Both the position numbers and the translations under genes were made by a program. From Leptobrachium leishanense (Eukaryota; Chordata; Amphibia; Anura; Megophryidae), in contig CM019066.1 of assembly GCA_009667805.1 (NCBI GenBank), positions 330,888,619-330,952,618 on the forward strand: a stretch of DNA of 64,000 nt, written 5' to 3'. Under the pieces are notes generated by a model, which made no database searches, was not told the origin of the DNA, and worked only from the letters and a program-made list of their open reading frames with translations. Of the stretch, positions 1 through 12,761 are shown one piece after another (within the stretch, counting starts at the first letter, position 1; every line of letters starts with the position of its first letter).

Positions 1-812
1 CTTACCAGTTAATTCTGGCTGCTCTTGATGGACCACCTGGGGTCCTTGTTGCGGTCTTTATACTCATACAAAGTCTGCCACAGTAGAAGGGAAAAGGTCC
101 AGCTTCCTGTATAACCATGGACCACCAAGTTAATGGATTTACCTTTTTTATTTTTTGAGGTTTAATTATACATAGTATATAAGCCAGTATAAGCCAGAAA
201 GATTTTTTATTCCTATGTAACTCAATAACTATTTTTTTTTATCACGGATGTCCTTGTGGACCCATATCAGTCATCTTTAATATTTTTATATCTCACGGCT
301 TTTCTGGGTTTAATAGCCAGTCGACTTAATGATTAACAATCAATTATACTCTTTCATTTCTAGATTTCGCAGATGGCTATTTTCTGCAGCTTATGTACAA
401 AGTGTATCCGATGGTGGTGCAATTGCATAGCTCTTAAAGTATTCATTTATTAAAATATAAATAGTAGTTTCCTGGCAGAAAAATAAAGCCAAGAATTTTT
501 CATTATATTTGAGCTATTAATGTATTGTTGGAAATCTAGCGGCGCTAAAGAAAAATGTTAACAGGGTGTTTGACTATAACAGTTATTCAAATTAAACACA
601 AAAATACTGATTTACCGGTTCTTTATTTGCTCCTATATAATTTATTACAGATAATGACTGTAACAAATATATTACTGGTTTAACTTCGATCATTAGGAAT
701 GTACTTCTACACCATTGTGACATTAGAACAGCACGACCTGCTATTTGAGCATTGTCCTTCCTTTACCTGGTACCTTTGACCTACATTCTCAGAAAATTAC
801 TGACCATGATAA
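1..812. other. AT-rich DNA, no gene recognised
   Basis: No reading frame with family similarity, no terminal inverted repeats and no recognisable repeat were seen. The stretch ends at the TGCAC target duplication of the following LTR element. Confidence 0.5.
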
Positions 813-817
813 TGCAC

Positions 818-1364
818 TGTTAAATTATAAGCATAAACAAACAAAATCAATATTCCTATTATAATTACCATAAATGGAATTTCAATAAACTGTTTTCTTC
901 CCATACAGCAAACAAGGCAATAGCTGCGCGTAACACTGATCAGTGGAGATCTCAACAAAATCAAATATAAGTCTGTGTTAGTCTTAAGAGAAATCTGCCT
1001 TTCTTTTGTTAGCCAGATTTTTTTATTAGATTTCAAAGAACTTATAACCAATCAACATACAGATACATTTCTATGTCAGAGTTTAACCAACACGGTTTAA
1101 CAAGATTACTAAATATGATTCAGAGATGTTTTTTTTCTAGCTTACAATGCCCGCAAACCCTTTCCTGCACAAACAGGAAATCGGCTATACACAGGCCATA
1201 TCCTATGTAAGAAAAGACTGTTTAGCTACAGAAATGACACATATAAAGGAAGGGGGGAAACCACAGCCCTGCATTAGAGCAAGCTTCTATATAAATCATT
1301 ATTGAATCATAGAATATTTATATATTGATACAGAAAATTAAAAATATCTATCCATTATCTTTTA
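818..1364 (-). repeat. 3' LTR of the nested LTR element
   Basis: On the plus strand it begins TGTTAAATTATAAGC and ends near TTTA, where the sister LTR ends TTTCA, so the terminal CA has probably mutated. It is collinear with 12762-13270, with roughly 20-25 substitutions by eye. It also has about 43 extra bases around 1250-1292, an insertion here or a deletion in the partner. The chance open frame at 797-1051 and its twin at 12738-12995 are by-products of this duplication, not genes. Confidence 0.8.
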
Positions 1365-1597
1365 ATCATCTCTTTGATCACATATACAATCGTAATCACT
1401 AAAATGGATAAAACAAAACTAGGCAATTAAACTAATTATACCTGGGGCTACAGTGTCATAGCCTAAAACCTTTAGATCATTCTAGATGCTCAGAGGGAAA
1501 GAAAAAAATCTGGTAATTACTCCTAAAATATCTCACTACCTTTACGATGTACGAAAGGGATTCTCCAAGGAGGCCCTTTATGAGCATAAAATACACT
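1365..1597. other. Internal LTR-element sequence before the Tc1 insertion
   Basis: AT-rich. It starts with the candidate polypurine tract (minus strand) at 1365-1376. No coding similarity was seen. Confidence 0.4.
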
Positions 1598-1599
1598 TA

Positions 1600-3215
1600 C
1601 AGTTGTGTTCAAAATTATTCAACCCCCAATGCTGTAAAGGGTTTTAGGGAATTTAGTGTACATTTGTAATTGTATTCAGAATGAAATCCTACAAGGACTT
1701 TTTAAAGAACCATATGCAACTAAAATGACATCAATTGGTTTTGTAATGCAGTAGTAAATGTTTCTTTTGTGAATTCTTCATTGAAACAATTATTCAACAC
1801 CTTAAAGACTACCACTCTGAAGAACAGAGGTTCATTCAAGTGTTTTCAATCAGGTATTGAAAACACCTGTGGAATGTCACAGAGCAGCAATAAAGCATAA
1901 TAAGCACCAATTAGGCAGCTTTAAAATGACTATGATACTCAGCTCCTTCTAGACATTTACTGGTGTGGTTACAAACATGGTGAAGTCAAGAGAATGGTCC
2001 AGGAAGACAAGAGAAGAGGTGATTACTCTTCACAGGAAGGGCAATGGCTATAAGAAGATTGCAAAGATGTTAAACATACCAAGAGAGACCATAGGAAGCA
2101 TCATTCGCAAATTCAAGGCAAAGGGCACTGTTGAAACGCTACCTGGTCGTGGCAGAAAGAAGATGCTGACTTCGACTGCTGTGCGCTACCTGAGGCGTAG
2201 AGTGGAGAAAAGTCCCCGTGTGACTGCTGAGGAACTGAGAAAAGATTTGTCAGATGTGGGTACTGAAGTTTCAGCTCAGACAATATGGCGCATACTGCGT
2301 AATGAAGACCTCCATGCCAGAACTCCCATGCGCACCCCCTTGCTGTCTCCAAAGAATAAGAAGAGTTGACTGCAGTATGCCAAAAGTCATGTAGACAAAC
2401 CACAGAAGTTTTGGGATAGTGTTCTGTGGACTGATGAAACAAAATTAGAACTGTTTGGGCCCATGGATCAACGCTATGTTTGGAGGAGGAAGAACAAGGC
2501 CTATGAAGAAAAGAACACCTTGCCTACTGTGAAGCATGGCGGGGGTCAATCATGCTTTGGGGCTGTTTTGCTTCTGCAGGTACAGGGAAGCTTCAGGTGT
2601 GCAAGGTACCATGAATTCTCTTCATGACCAGGAGATATTGGATGACAATGTGATGCAGTCCGTCACAAACCTGAGGCTTGGGAGACGTTGGACCTTTCAA
2701 CAGGACAATGATCCCAAGCATACCTCCAAGTCCACTAGAGCATGGTTGCAGATTAAAGGCTGGAACATTTTGGAGTGGCCATCGCAGTCACCTGACTTAA
2801 ATCCGATTGAGAGCCTCTGGTGGGACTTAAAGAAAGCAGTTGCAGTGCGCAAGCCTAAGAATGTGACTGAACTGACGGCTTTTGCCCATGACGAATGGGC
2901 GAAGATACCCATAGATCGCTGCAAGACACTTGTGTCAAGCTATGCTTCACGTTTAAAAGCTGTTATAACTGTAAAAGGATGTTGTACTAAGTACTAAGAT
3001 TGAATGTCACTTGGGGGTTGAATAAAACTGATAATGATGTGAGCACAGAAAAGACACTTGTGGTTATTTCATTATAAATGTTATGTTATATTTGTCTGAC
3101 CCACACGTGCCTCTTTGATTCAATTGTAAGCAAGATGACTGAATGATCAAAATCAATGTCAAACTGGCCAAAACACTCAATTTCAGTGGGGGTTGAATAA
3201 TTTTGAACACAACTG
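1600..3215 (+). mobile_element. Tc1 transposon, copy 1 (inactive)
   Basis: Terminal repeats of about 28 bp begin CAGTTGTGTTCAAAATTATT and are flanked by TA (1598-1599, 3216-3217), the Tc1/mariner target duplication. A second, inner copy of the TTATTCAAC motif lies near 1790-1801 and inverted near 3011-3025. Each end therefore has two direct repeats in a roughly 200-bp inverted repeat (IR/DR type, as in Sleeping Beauty-like elements). It is nearly identical to the copy at 27384-28997. It is inserted in the minus-strand LTR element. Confidence 0.93.
1977..2997 (+). pseudogene. Tc1 transposase, broken
   Basis: Compared with the open copy at 27760-28779, this gene carries an extra in-frame triplet followed by a CGA-to-TGA stop near 2365-2369. 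It has a 1-base deletion in the G-run near 2540 and another near 2596. The N-terminal paired-like DNA-binding half and the C-terminal catalytic half (QQDNDPKH, then SPDLNPIE) are each still readable, in different frames. It cannot make a full transposase. Confidence 0.92.
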
Positions 3216-3217
3216 TA

Positions 3218-3481
3218 TCTATCTAGATTCACTCTTCCAGCGAACCACACTTGGAGCATAGGCCAAAATACCTAATCTAGACATTAAATAAATATTTATT
3301 CCCATGTCCCAAAATGTACTTCACCGAACAAGAAAAATATAATAACTTGAATGTAAAAGTCAACTTATCTAATAATCAACATGAGTCAGATCTATATCTT
3401 TGTGTTTTCTTATGTTCATCTTCACTCCACAAAACGCATACACAACTGCATTCAAACACACTCTCAAGAAATACATTCTCA
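3218..3481. other. LTR-element interior between Tc1 and LINE
   Basis: No gene seen. The last bases (3466-3481) resemble the sequence after the LINE poly(A) (8699-8714) and may be its target-site duplication. Confidence 0.4.
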
Positions 3482-6400
3482 GACTTTAAGGAGGCTACAC
3501 TACTTAGGCGACGCCTAAATGACATCCTTAATGAGAAATTAAGACTGGATGCGGCGCGCGCCAAATGCCGATTTGCCTTGCAGGAAAATAAGCCTGGGAA
3601 GTTGCTGGCGCACTTACTTCGACAACGTCGGGAAACTAATTATGTTTCCAAGATCAAAACAGGGATGGGACGAACGTCACCTCTACCTGATGTGATCGTC
3701 AGGGAATTTGAGTCCTATTACCGTCAGCTTTATGATATGGAGGGTACGACAGGAAGAGTTATTGCGCCACCAGCCATCTCCAGATATCTACAAGCAGGGG
3801 CTGACTGGCAACTTTAGGCCCAGGTGGCAAGTACAAGCCCTAGGCCTGTGGCGCAGTAACCCAGCCCCATTTAAATAATTTTTTTTAAGAAAAGCATGGT
3901 TAACAAATTACATTAAAAAGATGACATTTTAAGGCTGTGCTAATAAATAATTATTATTTATTTTAGTGGCTTTTATTATTCTGGCGAGTTGTTATGCACT
4001 CATATACTTCTTATTGCTGTCCAGCTCTGTGAATCACAACACTTCAGCGACGTGCCAAGTACATCTTCTGCACACAAACATGAAACCAGAGGATGCGCTC
4101 AGCACGTCGTCGTCAGCAAATAGGTTAAAAGGGGAAAAAAGTGGGTAAAATTTGAGTGCCCCTTTAACCTCTTGCTGCCCTGCACAAATATTTAGTTTAG
4201 TACCGGTACCTCATGATGCTGCCAAGACGCTCGCTGTCATTCTTACTTTGTGGAGTGCAGGCAGCAGATAATAATGTGGCATTTCTAGGAGCAATACCAG
4301 CCTTTTGGGTGCAGGGCAAGGAGGCCAAGCCGGACTGCGACAAGGACACAGGTGCAGAATTTTACACACAGCCTGTTAAAGACAAATACATGCATTTACA
4401 CACACACAGCCATACATTCACATAACCATATATCCAGTACACCCCTGGGGTATGTAGCAATAATTCTCACAGTAATGTGTGGTGTGTATGTATACACACA
4501 ATGTTTTAGTGTATATGGTGTGTACATATGTACGTAATGTGTGTATATGCAGACACAATAAAAAATATTATATATATATATTTTAATAGCTCTATATATT
4601 ATGCTCCACACTTACATAAATCACACTGGGACAATTCTCAGTGCAGCAGCAGGGATGGCTAAATCCAGAATGTTGCTTGCAAGGGTTAAAAATTGAAAAG
4701 ATATTCTTTCTCCTTCACAGCAGGGGCTAGGGCTATACTATGTCTGGTTTTGGACACAGCAGACCCCTCACCCCCCTTCCTCACTTACTGCAGCTCCTTG
4801 TAGGGACACTGAGTGTGGAGGGGGAGGGGGTCAGTAGCCAGGATCCCCTGTCAGCTCAGCTACAGGAGAGAAAACCCTTGCAGGGGAGGGATCCAGGCTG
4901 GGGCAGTTAATTAATAGAGGAGGGAAATGAGGTGACAAATAAGCCTTGTGTATATATATATGTACAGGTGCTTTTACACCAGGCACTCAATAACGTGGAT
5001 TCTTTAGCTTTTAAGTGAGGCAAGCCAGGGTTAGGGGGTCGGGTGAACATGACTGGGGTGTCCATTTGGCTGATCTATGGGATAATTGATGCAATAAATC
5101 TGGCTGAATGTGGCTCTGTCCTTCGGCCCGGCCAATCTCCTGTCCATGTGGCAGAGCCAGCGGGCTGGGAAATGATGAAAGGCCGCGCTGCTGCACTGTC
5201 AGCCTGCTGTCACGCAAGGGGTTTCACCTCTCCTTGTAGTCTAGTGGGATGTTATGTGATAAGAGCTCTTCTCTGTCCGGTAGCAGCAGCATGCTGAACT
5301 CGTGCTGCACTCCACTTGCCGCGGCTCTGTCCCTCTTCCGGAGCCCTGTGTCACGTGACCGATCACAGGGCATGGAAGCGCAAATCCCCTAGTGGCTGAA
5401 GATGGGAATTCTGCTGCCCCCTCCTGGTTTGACATGGTAAGGTGGACATAGCGACGGCAATGAATGAGACCTGCTGGCTGCGGTGTGTAGCAGCCAGCCG
5501 GTCTCATAAAGAGAAAAACAGGAGCCGCTGAAACCGGCCCGAGGGACGTTTGCCACCCTGCCCCCCGGCCCAGTCCGCCCCTGTCTACAAGATAAGATTC
5601 ATACTACACTGTCACCCGAGGATACAGAGTCGCTTTCTGCACCGTTTACGGAAGTAGAACTCTTAACCGTAATGAAACTTATGAAAAAGGGTAAAAGCCC
5701 TGGCCCGGATGGGCTGTCGCTAGAATATTATCAACATTTTGCAACGGAGCTATACCCGAGAATGCTTGCGGCTTTTCAATCGGTGGGAGCGGATACTTCT
5801 TTTCACCCTCACACGGTGGCGGCTACAATAGCAGTTATACCAAAGCCGGGAAAAGATGAGTCTGAATGTAGGAACTATAGACCCATCTCCTTGCTGAATA
5901 CAGACGCAAAAATATTTGCTAAACTTTTGGCGGAACGTCTGAAACCTTTTCTGTCTAAATTGGTCCGACCGGATCAGGTGGGATTCATTCCGGGAAGGGA
6001 AGTCAGGGATGCCACCTCTAGAGCGCTAGGTGCAGTTGCTTATGCAAAAAAGACAGGAGAGGGGGTGGTGCTTTTATCAATGGATGCCGAAAAGGCGTTT
6101 GACAAAGTGAGCTGGTCTTTTCTGTTTTTAGTATTACGACAAATGGGGCTCCCGGATACTTTTTTAGACCAGATACAAGCTTTATATACGAATCCGTCGG
6201 CTCGTATCCGTGTGAATGGAGCACTTTCTGCCCCCATTCCGATCTGTAATGGAACTAGACAGGGTTGCCCCTTGTCGCCGTTATTATTCGCTCTGTATTT
6301 GGAACCACTTCTGGAGGCGGTTCGTTCTACCGACTCCATCACGGGGATACAAGGCACCTCTACCCATCACGTGGTCTCTGCTTATGCGGATGACCTGCTT

Positions 6401-8087
6401 TTTATGTTGACGAATGCGGACACTTCATTGCCAGCGGTGACAAAGGTATTATTGGATTTTGGTGAGGTCTCCGGATTTCGGGTAAACATGGACAAGTCGG
6501 AACTACTTAATGTGAATCTCTCGCAGGCTCGTGTGGCTAGACTAAAGAGGGCGGTTCCATTTACGTGGTGTAAGGACCGATTGAAATACCTAGGAATATG
6601 GATCTCCCCATCCCCGGCTCTGCTTTACGCTCTTAACTATCAACCATTGTTAGATGTTTTTGTATCAGAGTTATCTGGTTGGTTGGATTAAGTTTATTTC
6701 CTGGTCGGGCCGGATTAATACTTTGAAAATGAATATAGTACCCAGACTTCTATATGTACTTCAAGCGGTCCCGATTTCTCTGCCTGCCAATTTCTTCAAG
6801 CTGTTCCGAACAGCGGCACTGCGTTTCATTTGGCCTCAAGGGGGCCCGCGTGTCAGTTATGCTATGTTATGTCGTCCTAAGTCGGAAGGGGGTTTGGCAT
6901 TGCCTGACGCTAAACTTTATTACTACGCAGTACATCTTGCGCGACTCCGGGAATGGTCTGTCCAAAAGTCAGAGAAGCTGTGGCTGGACATGGAGGAAAC
7001 GCTGGTGGGAACGCCCCTGTGGACACTGCCGTGGATTCGTTGCCAAGGTCCTTGGGAACAACAAAGGATTTGGTGCCTTACGACAGACACGCTGGGCATC
7101 TGGAGACGATTGCGTATGCAATTTGGGCTGACATCTGCGATTTCACCACTTTTGCCATTACAAGACAACCCCTATTTTACACCAGGGGTATGCATAGCCC
7201 TGAAAGCGCGGTTTGACCTTCCGGATAGGATCACGGTGGCTACCTATTTGAAGGATGGTAATCCTCCCCCGTTGCAGCACTCGGAGGGAACACCTTCGAT
7301 CCGTCTTCAGGAACGGTTCAATTATCACCAGATCCAATCGTATCTGCGCTCTTTGAAGGCTGGATTCAGCCTTACTCGTCCTCTTACGCCCTTTGAGCAG
7401 TATTTCCAGTTTGGTATTCAGTTGGACAGAGGTGTTTCTACCATATATCGCATGCTTCTTGGGCGATATGCAGAGACTCCTGCTTTCAGAGAAAGGTGGA
7501 GTGCCGTGGTGGGAAAACATATTTCGGTTGAGGAATGGAATAAGACTTTTACGCTCATTCACAAGGGGACCGGGTCTTTACATTGCGCGGAAAATGCTTA
7601 TAAAATTCTTACATTTTGATACCGGACTCCAGATCGGCTACAGAAGATGTTTCCCCTTCATGATCCGCAATGCTGGCGGTGCAAGGCAGCTTTTGGGGAT
7701 TTTTTACATATTTGGTGGGACTGTCCTGATATTCAGGTTTTCTGGAAGATGGTTCACAGTGCAGTTCGTGCAATTTCAGATGAGGAATTTGAGTTCACTC
7801 CATCTAACTATATCCTGTTGCAGTTCCCGGCGCCCGTAAAAGTCTTGAAGCGGTCGGTAGTATTGAGATTGGTGACTGCGGCCAAATTGCTGATCCCTCT
7901 GCATTGGAACAAGCAGACGTTACCCTCTTGGCGAGAATGGGTGGCTAAGGTAGAATTCTTACGCAGGATGGATAACCTGGTAGCGAAGGACCTAGACCAA
8001 GTCGAACAATTTGTTATGAATTGGTTTCATTGGGATAACTATGTGAGCTCAGCACCTGAGAGACACCTAGAGGTGACTGACACATGA
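3482..8087 (+). pseudogene. LINE ORF2 fragment (reverse transcriptase and C-terminal region)
   Basis: The protein runs from a connector segment (3482-3786), across the hAT insertion, into reverse transcriptase. Visible RT motifs are KGKSPGPDGL, YRPISLLN, DQVGFIPGR, MDAEKAFDK, GTRQGCPLSP and YADD (6383-6394). A C-terminal cysteine-containing region with WYRTP- and CWRC-type motifs ends at 8087. The clade is L1/Tx1 by motif style. Breaks are the 1.8-kb hAT insertion, a 1-base insertion near 6685, and TGG-to-TGA at 7617-7619, so it is dead. Codon use is otherwise well preserved, so the copy is not very old. Confidence 0.9.
3795..5583. mobile_element. Non-autonomous hAT element inside the LINE
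   Basis: The ends are CAGGGGCTGACTGG at the left and the complement of CAGGGGCGGACTGGG at the right. The 8-bp target duplication TCTACAAG is perfect (3787-3794 and 5584-5591), which is diagnostic of hAT. Removing the insert restores the LINE reading frame. No transposase similarity was found in its 1,789 bp. The left part is AT-rich with TG/CA and TA runs (about 4390-4600), and the right part is GC-richer (5040-5583). Confidence 0.9.
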
Positions 8088-8714
8088 ACGGGTGGGCGGA
8101 TTGCTGGAGTTTGAGTTAGGACGCTAGAGACCCCGATGGAGAATGGAGAGTCTAGGAACTGCCATTGTCCAAATGTGTGGTCCACCAGTTGGTGCGTCAG
8201 AGCCCTCTTCCCCCAGGAAGAAGCTGTCCCCCCCCCTCCTTTTTTTTTTTTTTTTTCTCTTCTCCACCTCTTCTCCCCTTTCTGAACTACTTTATTTCCC
8301 TGAACTCTGCCCCTTGCTGTAGTGTCTTTTCTCTTGTCTTTATCGTTGTCCTGTCTGTTTTGCTGGTTTGTCCTGTCTGCTGTTTTGTTATGTTTGTCCT
8401 AGTCTGTCTGTTTTCTCACAACCCGGAAGACGTACTTAAAGGCATTGGACATTTTTCTCAGAAGCTGGTCAGCATTGGTACAGCATACGATTATAGATGT
8501 AGCATGCAGCACCTTGATTTCGACCGGGGTAGGATTCTGCTTTTTACCAATTGCAAATCAGTATGGTGCTAACCTTACTCTGTCATGACTGCTGCTGTAT
8601 GCATTGCACGACTTGTGTTACCATGTTGGACATGCTAATGTGATTTATGCTACTGTATGTTTATTTCTGCTAATAAAAATTTTGATTACAAAAAAAAAAA
8701 AAAATCCATTCTCA

Positions 8715-10565
8715 TTTTCCCAAATCCAATCCTTTCTCACACTTATCTAGGGAATTAAATAAAAAAAATTAATATCTCATAATCTAATACCATAGTCCAA
8801 AGTGCGACATCAAGGTGTGGTCTTTTTCAACATCCCAGCTTGAGATGCATAATCATTGAATGTCATCAGAGCTCCCGCCTTAGGGACTCCTGAACAAGCT
8901 GTCTCTTTGCGCTGGCTGCTTATTACCTGTGACCTTTGACCTTGACATAAAATGTCCATGATTCGTTCCATATGCAGTCATTGTGACTGCCAGATTTCTT
9001 GATGATGAAAATGTGATACGGTTTCAGCAAAAAAATAAAGAAATTAAAAAAATAAAATATGGTATACCCATTAATCATATACACATTCATTCATTCATTC
9101 ATTTTCAAACGCATGAAAACAATAAAAATGCTAATTACACAAGAAGAGACACAGATAATAAATTTTAAAATTTCCCGCAAAGCCTATGGGCCTTACGCAA
9201 CAACAAAAAAATCATACTACTTCTGACTCATTGCATTATAGAAAAAAATATAAATACGTAACTTTGGCTCAAAAGGGAAATAGCCAAAGTGCATACTCCA
9301 CCCATTTTATTATATATCAAAAAATAAAAATAATTTATTGATATCTTATCCATTCTTGTTTGTTGTTATGAAACAAACTGGTGTTTATAAAACACACCAA
9401 TCCTTAATAAAATAAAATATATTTTTTTTATAATTTTACCGAATTAAAACTTTCCTACAATCATTTAGACCTGAATTAAACTTTATTCCATTTACCACTA
9501 TATATGTCATGAAATGTATTTATGCAAATGCTTTAAATTATATGTTCCTAAATACATTAATTAACTCTAATTTTAATTGGATGTGATCTTCAATAATCCT
9601 AAATGTGTCAGGGAATTTGAACAATATTGATTGTAACCAAACAACAAAAATAATAAAATATAAAATAATAAAAGATACAGAATAATTATCACTTGGACAA
9701 CACAATGATAATCCTTCAACATATAAAAAATACATTATTTGTCTTCTTTCTATGTCTTCTGTCTTATTGGTTCAAAATAACTGTTTTGTGAAACTGATGT
9801 CAGTAATTGATGTGTTCTAAGTTTTATTTCCAAATCAATGATCTTCTTTAATCGCATGAGTAATTGATGACTTTATAAAATTTCTTCTTCCTTCATTAAT
9901 TTAAAATAAAATACAACTCCTTTTGTTAGAATGTTTTATTGCCTGGTGTCTGATAATTCCTTTCTTGTTATCCGGTGGATGTAACATTGTAATGTGTGTT
10001 TGAGTAAATTTCCTTCAATTCCAATAGCTATATCGATATTGGTATCAAATAATCTTCCATCTAGCTTGATCAACATCAGTTGCAATATGCACTATGCGTT
10101 GGCATGCGTGGGGAATTGTCACCTAAATAAAAAAATAAAAAAACTTGGAAAAAAAATATTATTGATAACCTGTGAAAGTTTAAAATTACATGGTTAAAAC
10201 TGTAAAGAAACACATTTAAACTTATAACGTTCAGTAATAAATATTTTGTAAGGAACCAGGAATCCATTTTAAAAAATGCAGCAAATTTTTTTGGACACAA
10301 AGAAAAGAGGAGGGGTCATGAGAGAGACAACATGGAGGGGGCTAGGAGAAGAATGTGAAAACTTCCTTTTACTTTTGCAACGGTCACCATTTTTTTAAAT
10401 GCTCCTGTATATTCAAATAAAAAACACATAACACAGATATCATAAACTGGGAAAAATGTATAGAAGGGCATGTTAAAAATAATTATCAAATATTTACATG
10501 CACAAATACCCAATCAGCAATATGGCCTAATTAACCACATGTTTTCTAAAAAGAAAACAAACCTT
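8715..10565. other. LTR-element interior, AT-rich, no gene
   Basis: Very AT-rich, with short A/T runs and a CATT microsatellite (about 9087-9106). Short frames on both strands show no recognisable domain. Confidence 0.4.
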
Positions 10566-10569
10566 CTAT

Positions 10570-11012
10570 TCCCACTTATCACCTGAATACCCAATAAATC
10601 TGCCTAATTTCCTTTTATTCTTCTTATTTCTTCTAAGTCCTAACATACATACTTTAACATTCCTTTGTACAGCGCCACAAAATCTGTAGACTCTTTCCAC
10701 ACCATTCACGTAAACTATAATCCTTCAATATCACTCTATCCTTTTAGATTGTAAGCTCTTAAACAGTACCTCTTTGCCTACGGTATTATGATGAACCTAT
10801 ATATATATTCCATTGTACAGTTTACAGAACCTGTAAATGACCTCAGTCAGCCATTTTGGCAATTATTCAATAGGGGACTCAAATATCATTATTATTATTA
10901 TGTCTTCAATAGAGATTATCATTCATTCAGTAACAATGAAGACTACACAGGCATGCACTGTGCCTATTGTACAGCGCTGCGGAATATGACGGTGCTTTAT
11001 AAATAAAGAATA
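10570..11012 (+). repeat. L2/CR1-type LINE 3' tail fragments
   Basis: The phrases GATTGTAAGCTCTT (about 10750), TGTACAGCGCTGCGGAATAT (about 10970-10990) and GCTTTATAAATAAA (to about 11008) are the familiar 3' end of vertebrate L2/CR1 LINEs. A second similar phrase, TGTACAGCGCC, lies near 10665. No coding part remains. Confidence 0.65.
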
Positions 11013-11377
11013 ATATTGCACGTCCCTTATGCAAAACATATAACCTATATTAAGGTGTGGTCAATCCCTTTGTGCTGGACTCAAACAAAGACCAGAGAAA
11101 AAATAACCAACCACGCCTCTTTTGGGAAAATTTATAGCTTATATATTAAAACCCGTGGCAGATGGATGACGCCCAGCACCTTGATATACAAAATAGTTTT
11201 TTTATATCATACATCAACTTGTATCATCCCTTCATAACTAAATCCAGCTTCCACAATTCCTTTTTTTTTATTCCATATCCGCACGCACGCCGAGCGTGCT
11301 CAGACTGCGCCCAATTCCACAACAGTTACAGTTTTTATAAAGCACTAACAGTTCCAGAATTTAATTACTATTATATA

Positions 11378-11457
11378 CACTATATTACCAAAAGTATTCG
11401 CTCACCTGCCTTGACTCGCATATGGATCGGTGAGCAAATACTTTTGGCAATATAGTG
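11378..11457. mobile_element. 80-bp Tc1 miniature made of two element ends
   Basis: Flanked by TA (11376-11377 and 11458-11459). Its left 47 bp match, reversed, the right end of the Tc1 at 14361-15586, including the stretch ATGCGAGTCAAGGCAGGTGA. Its right 33 bp match that element's left end. Everything between the ends has been deleted, so it is a minimal MITE of that Tc1 family. Confidence 0.85.
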
Positions 11458-11459
11458 TA

Positions 11460-12741
11460 TTCAAGGCATTAGATATGTGTTATATTTTATATACTGTCCA
11501 ATATCCCTAATAGATACTAACAGCACACAAACAAATCCCATTATAGCATCCTAACAGAACAACAAAAATAACTACATATGCCATTATAGCATGAAAATAA
11601 GACACATTCCAGAACTCACAGCTAAATACATTTTTCAATTTACATCATTAACTACTACATATTGCAAATAGAAAGAACTATTAATAAAAAATAAAGAAAG
11701 AAAACTTTTTCTACAAGAATTTCTGAGAAAAACAATTATTTAGCAGGGCGTTTGAAAGTTACTGTAAAAGCAAAGCTCTATTGTCTCCATTTCCTGTTCC
11801 TTTTTTTTCTTCTTACTTGAGGCTAAGCAATTGAAAAAATAAAATAGGAGACAAGCAACATGTGGTAAGAGAGGCAGTCCCTATATATAGATCACACATG
11901 GAAAAACACAATATCAGAACTAGGAAATACAAAACATCAAAGATAAACACATACATTAGTAAAGACAAGCATTGAAATAAACAGACGTAATCAATGGCAA
12001 GAAACAATAGAAAAAAATAAAATACAAAAACAAACGTGAAATCTGGAAGAAAAAACAGTTTGCAAATCCTTTAGAATTAGTTAGATTACAAAATAAGGCA
12101 ACGCGCAAACATACAGCAATGCAAAAAAATGGCAGCAGCGCGCAAAAAGAAGGAGAAAAAAATTTGTCTCTCAATGGGAGATAAAATCATCTTGCTATAT
12201 GAGAAGAAACCAGATCCAATACTTACAGATCTAATCAATTAAAATAAAATGCTCACAATTGCAAGCAGATATGGATGAGTCAGAAACTTCAGAATGGAGT
12301 TACAATACATATAGACACAGAACGGAGATACAGCTCCACAACGGAGCTACAATACAGACAGACTGATATACACATACTCAATGCTTAGAAACATCTCTTC
12401 AGTTTTCCGGGTGAGTGACATCCTACACAGACTCAGCACTAGAGCTTTTCAGGGTACATCAACATGACGAGTGAGTCACCGCTCATTAACATTTCTCTAT
12501 CGGGCGAGTTAAGATAAACAAACAAACATAGCAACTCGAACAATTTAAGGCATGATCCTAGATTCCTAGATCATCCCTCCGGGAGAGTGTAAACAAAGAA
12601 AAACAAACAGAGTGCCCTGCAACAACAGCACAGTGACTCTCACAGCCAGAGTCTCACCAGGAAGCAAAGATTCTTTTACCTATACAATATATTATTATTG
12701 TTTAACATGAAATAAATCATATCAGACAATTGAATTATTAG
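11460..12741. other. LTR-element interior next to the primer-binding site
   Basis: AT-rich to about 12250, then more mixed. This should be the leader/gag side of the minus-strand element. No gag motif or long frame is recognisable. Confidence 0.4.
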
Positions 12742-12759
12742 ATCTCATTTCTGACACCA
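12742..12759 (-). other. Primer-binding site, tRNA-Leu type
   Basis: The minus strand reads TGGTGTCAGAAATGAGATC, beginning 2 nt inside the LTR edge. The first 11 bases are complementary to the ...TCTGACACCA end of vertebrate tRNA-Leu; further on I count about two mismatches. The tRNA sequence is from general knowledge. Confidence 0.65.
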
Positions 12760-12761
12760 AC

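Larger units (their letters stand above)
3482..8706 (+). mobile_element. 5'-truncated L1/Tx1-type LINE, split by a hAT element
   Basis: The LINE holds the C-terminal part of ORF2, a 3' UTR with a pyrimidine tract (about 8230-8260), AATAAA near 8671 and a 3' A-run (about 8690-8704). ORF1 and the endonuclease domain are missing, the usual result of 5' truncation. CATTCTCA occurs at 3474-3481 and again at 8707-8714, after the poly(A), a plausible target duplication. A hAT element at 3795-5583 interrupts ORF2. Confidence 0.88.

Noticed and set aside
797..1051. Open frame (-) with a duplicate at 12738-12995, looking like a conserved small membrane protein
   Set aside because: The similarity comes from the two LTR copies. 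The frame crosses the LTR edge and has unrelated ends in each copy.
2113..2442. Minus-strand frames opposite Tc1 transposases (also 27896-28222, 28479-28706)
   Set aside because: Antisense shadows of the transposase gene with no independent support.
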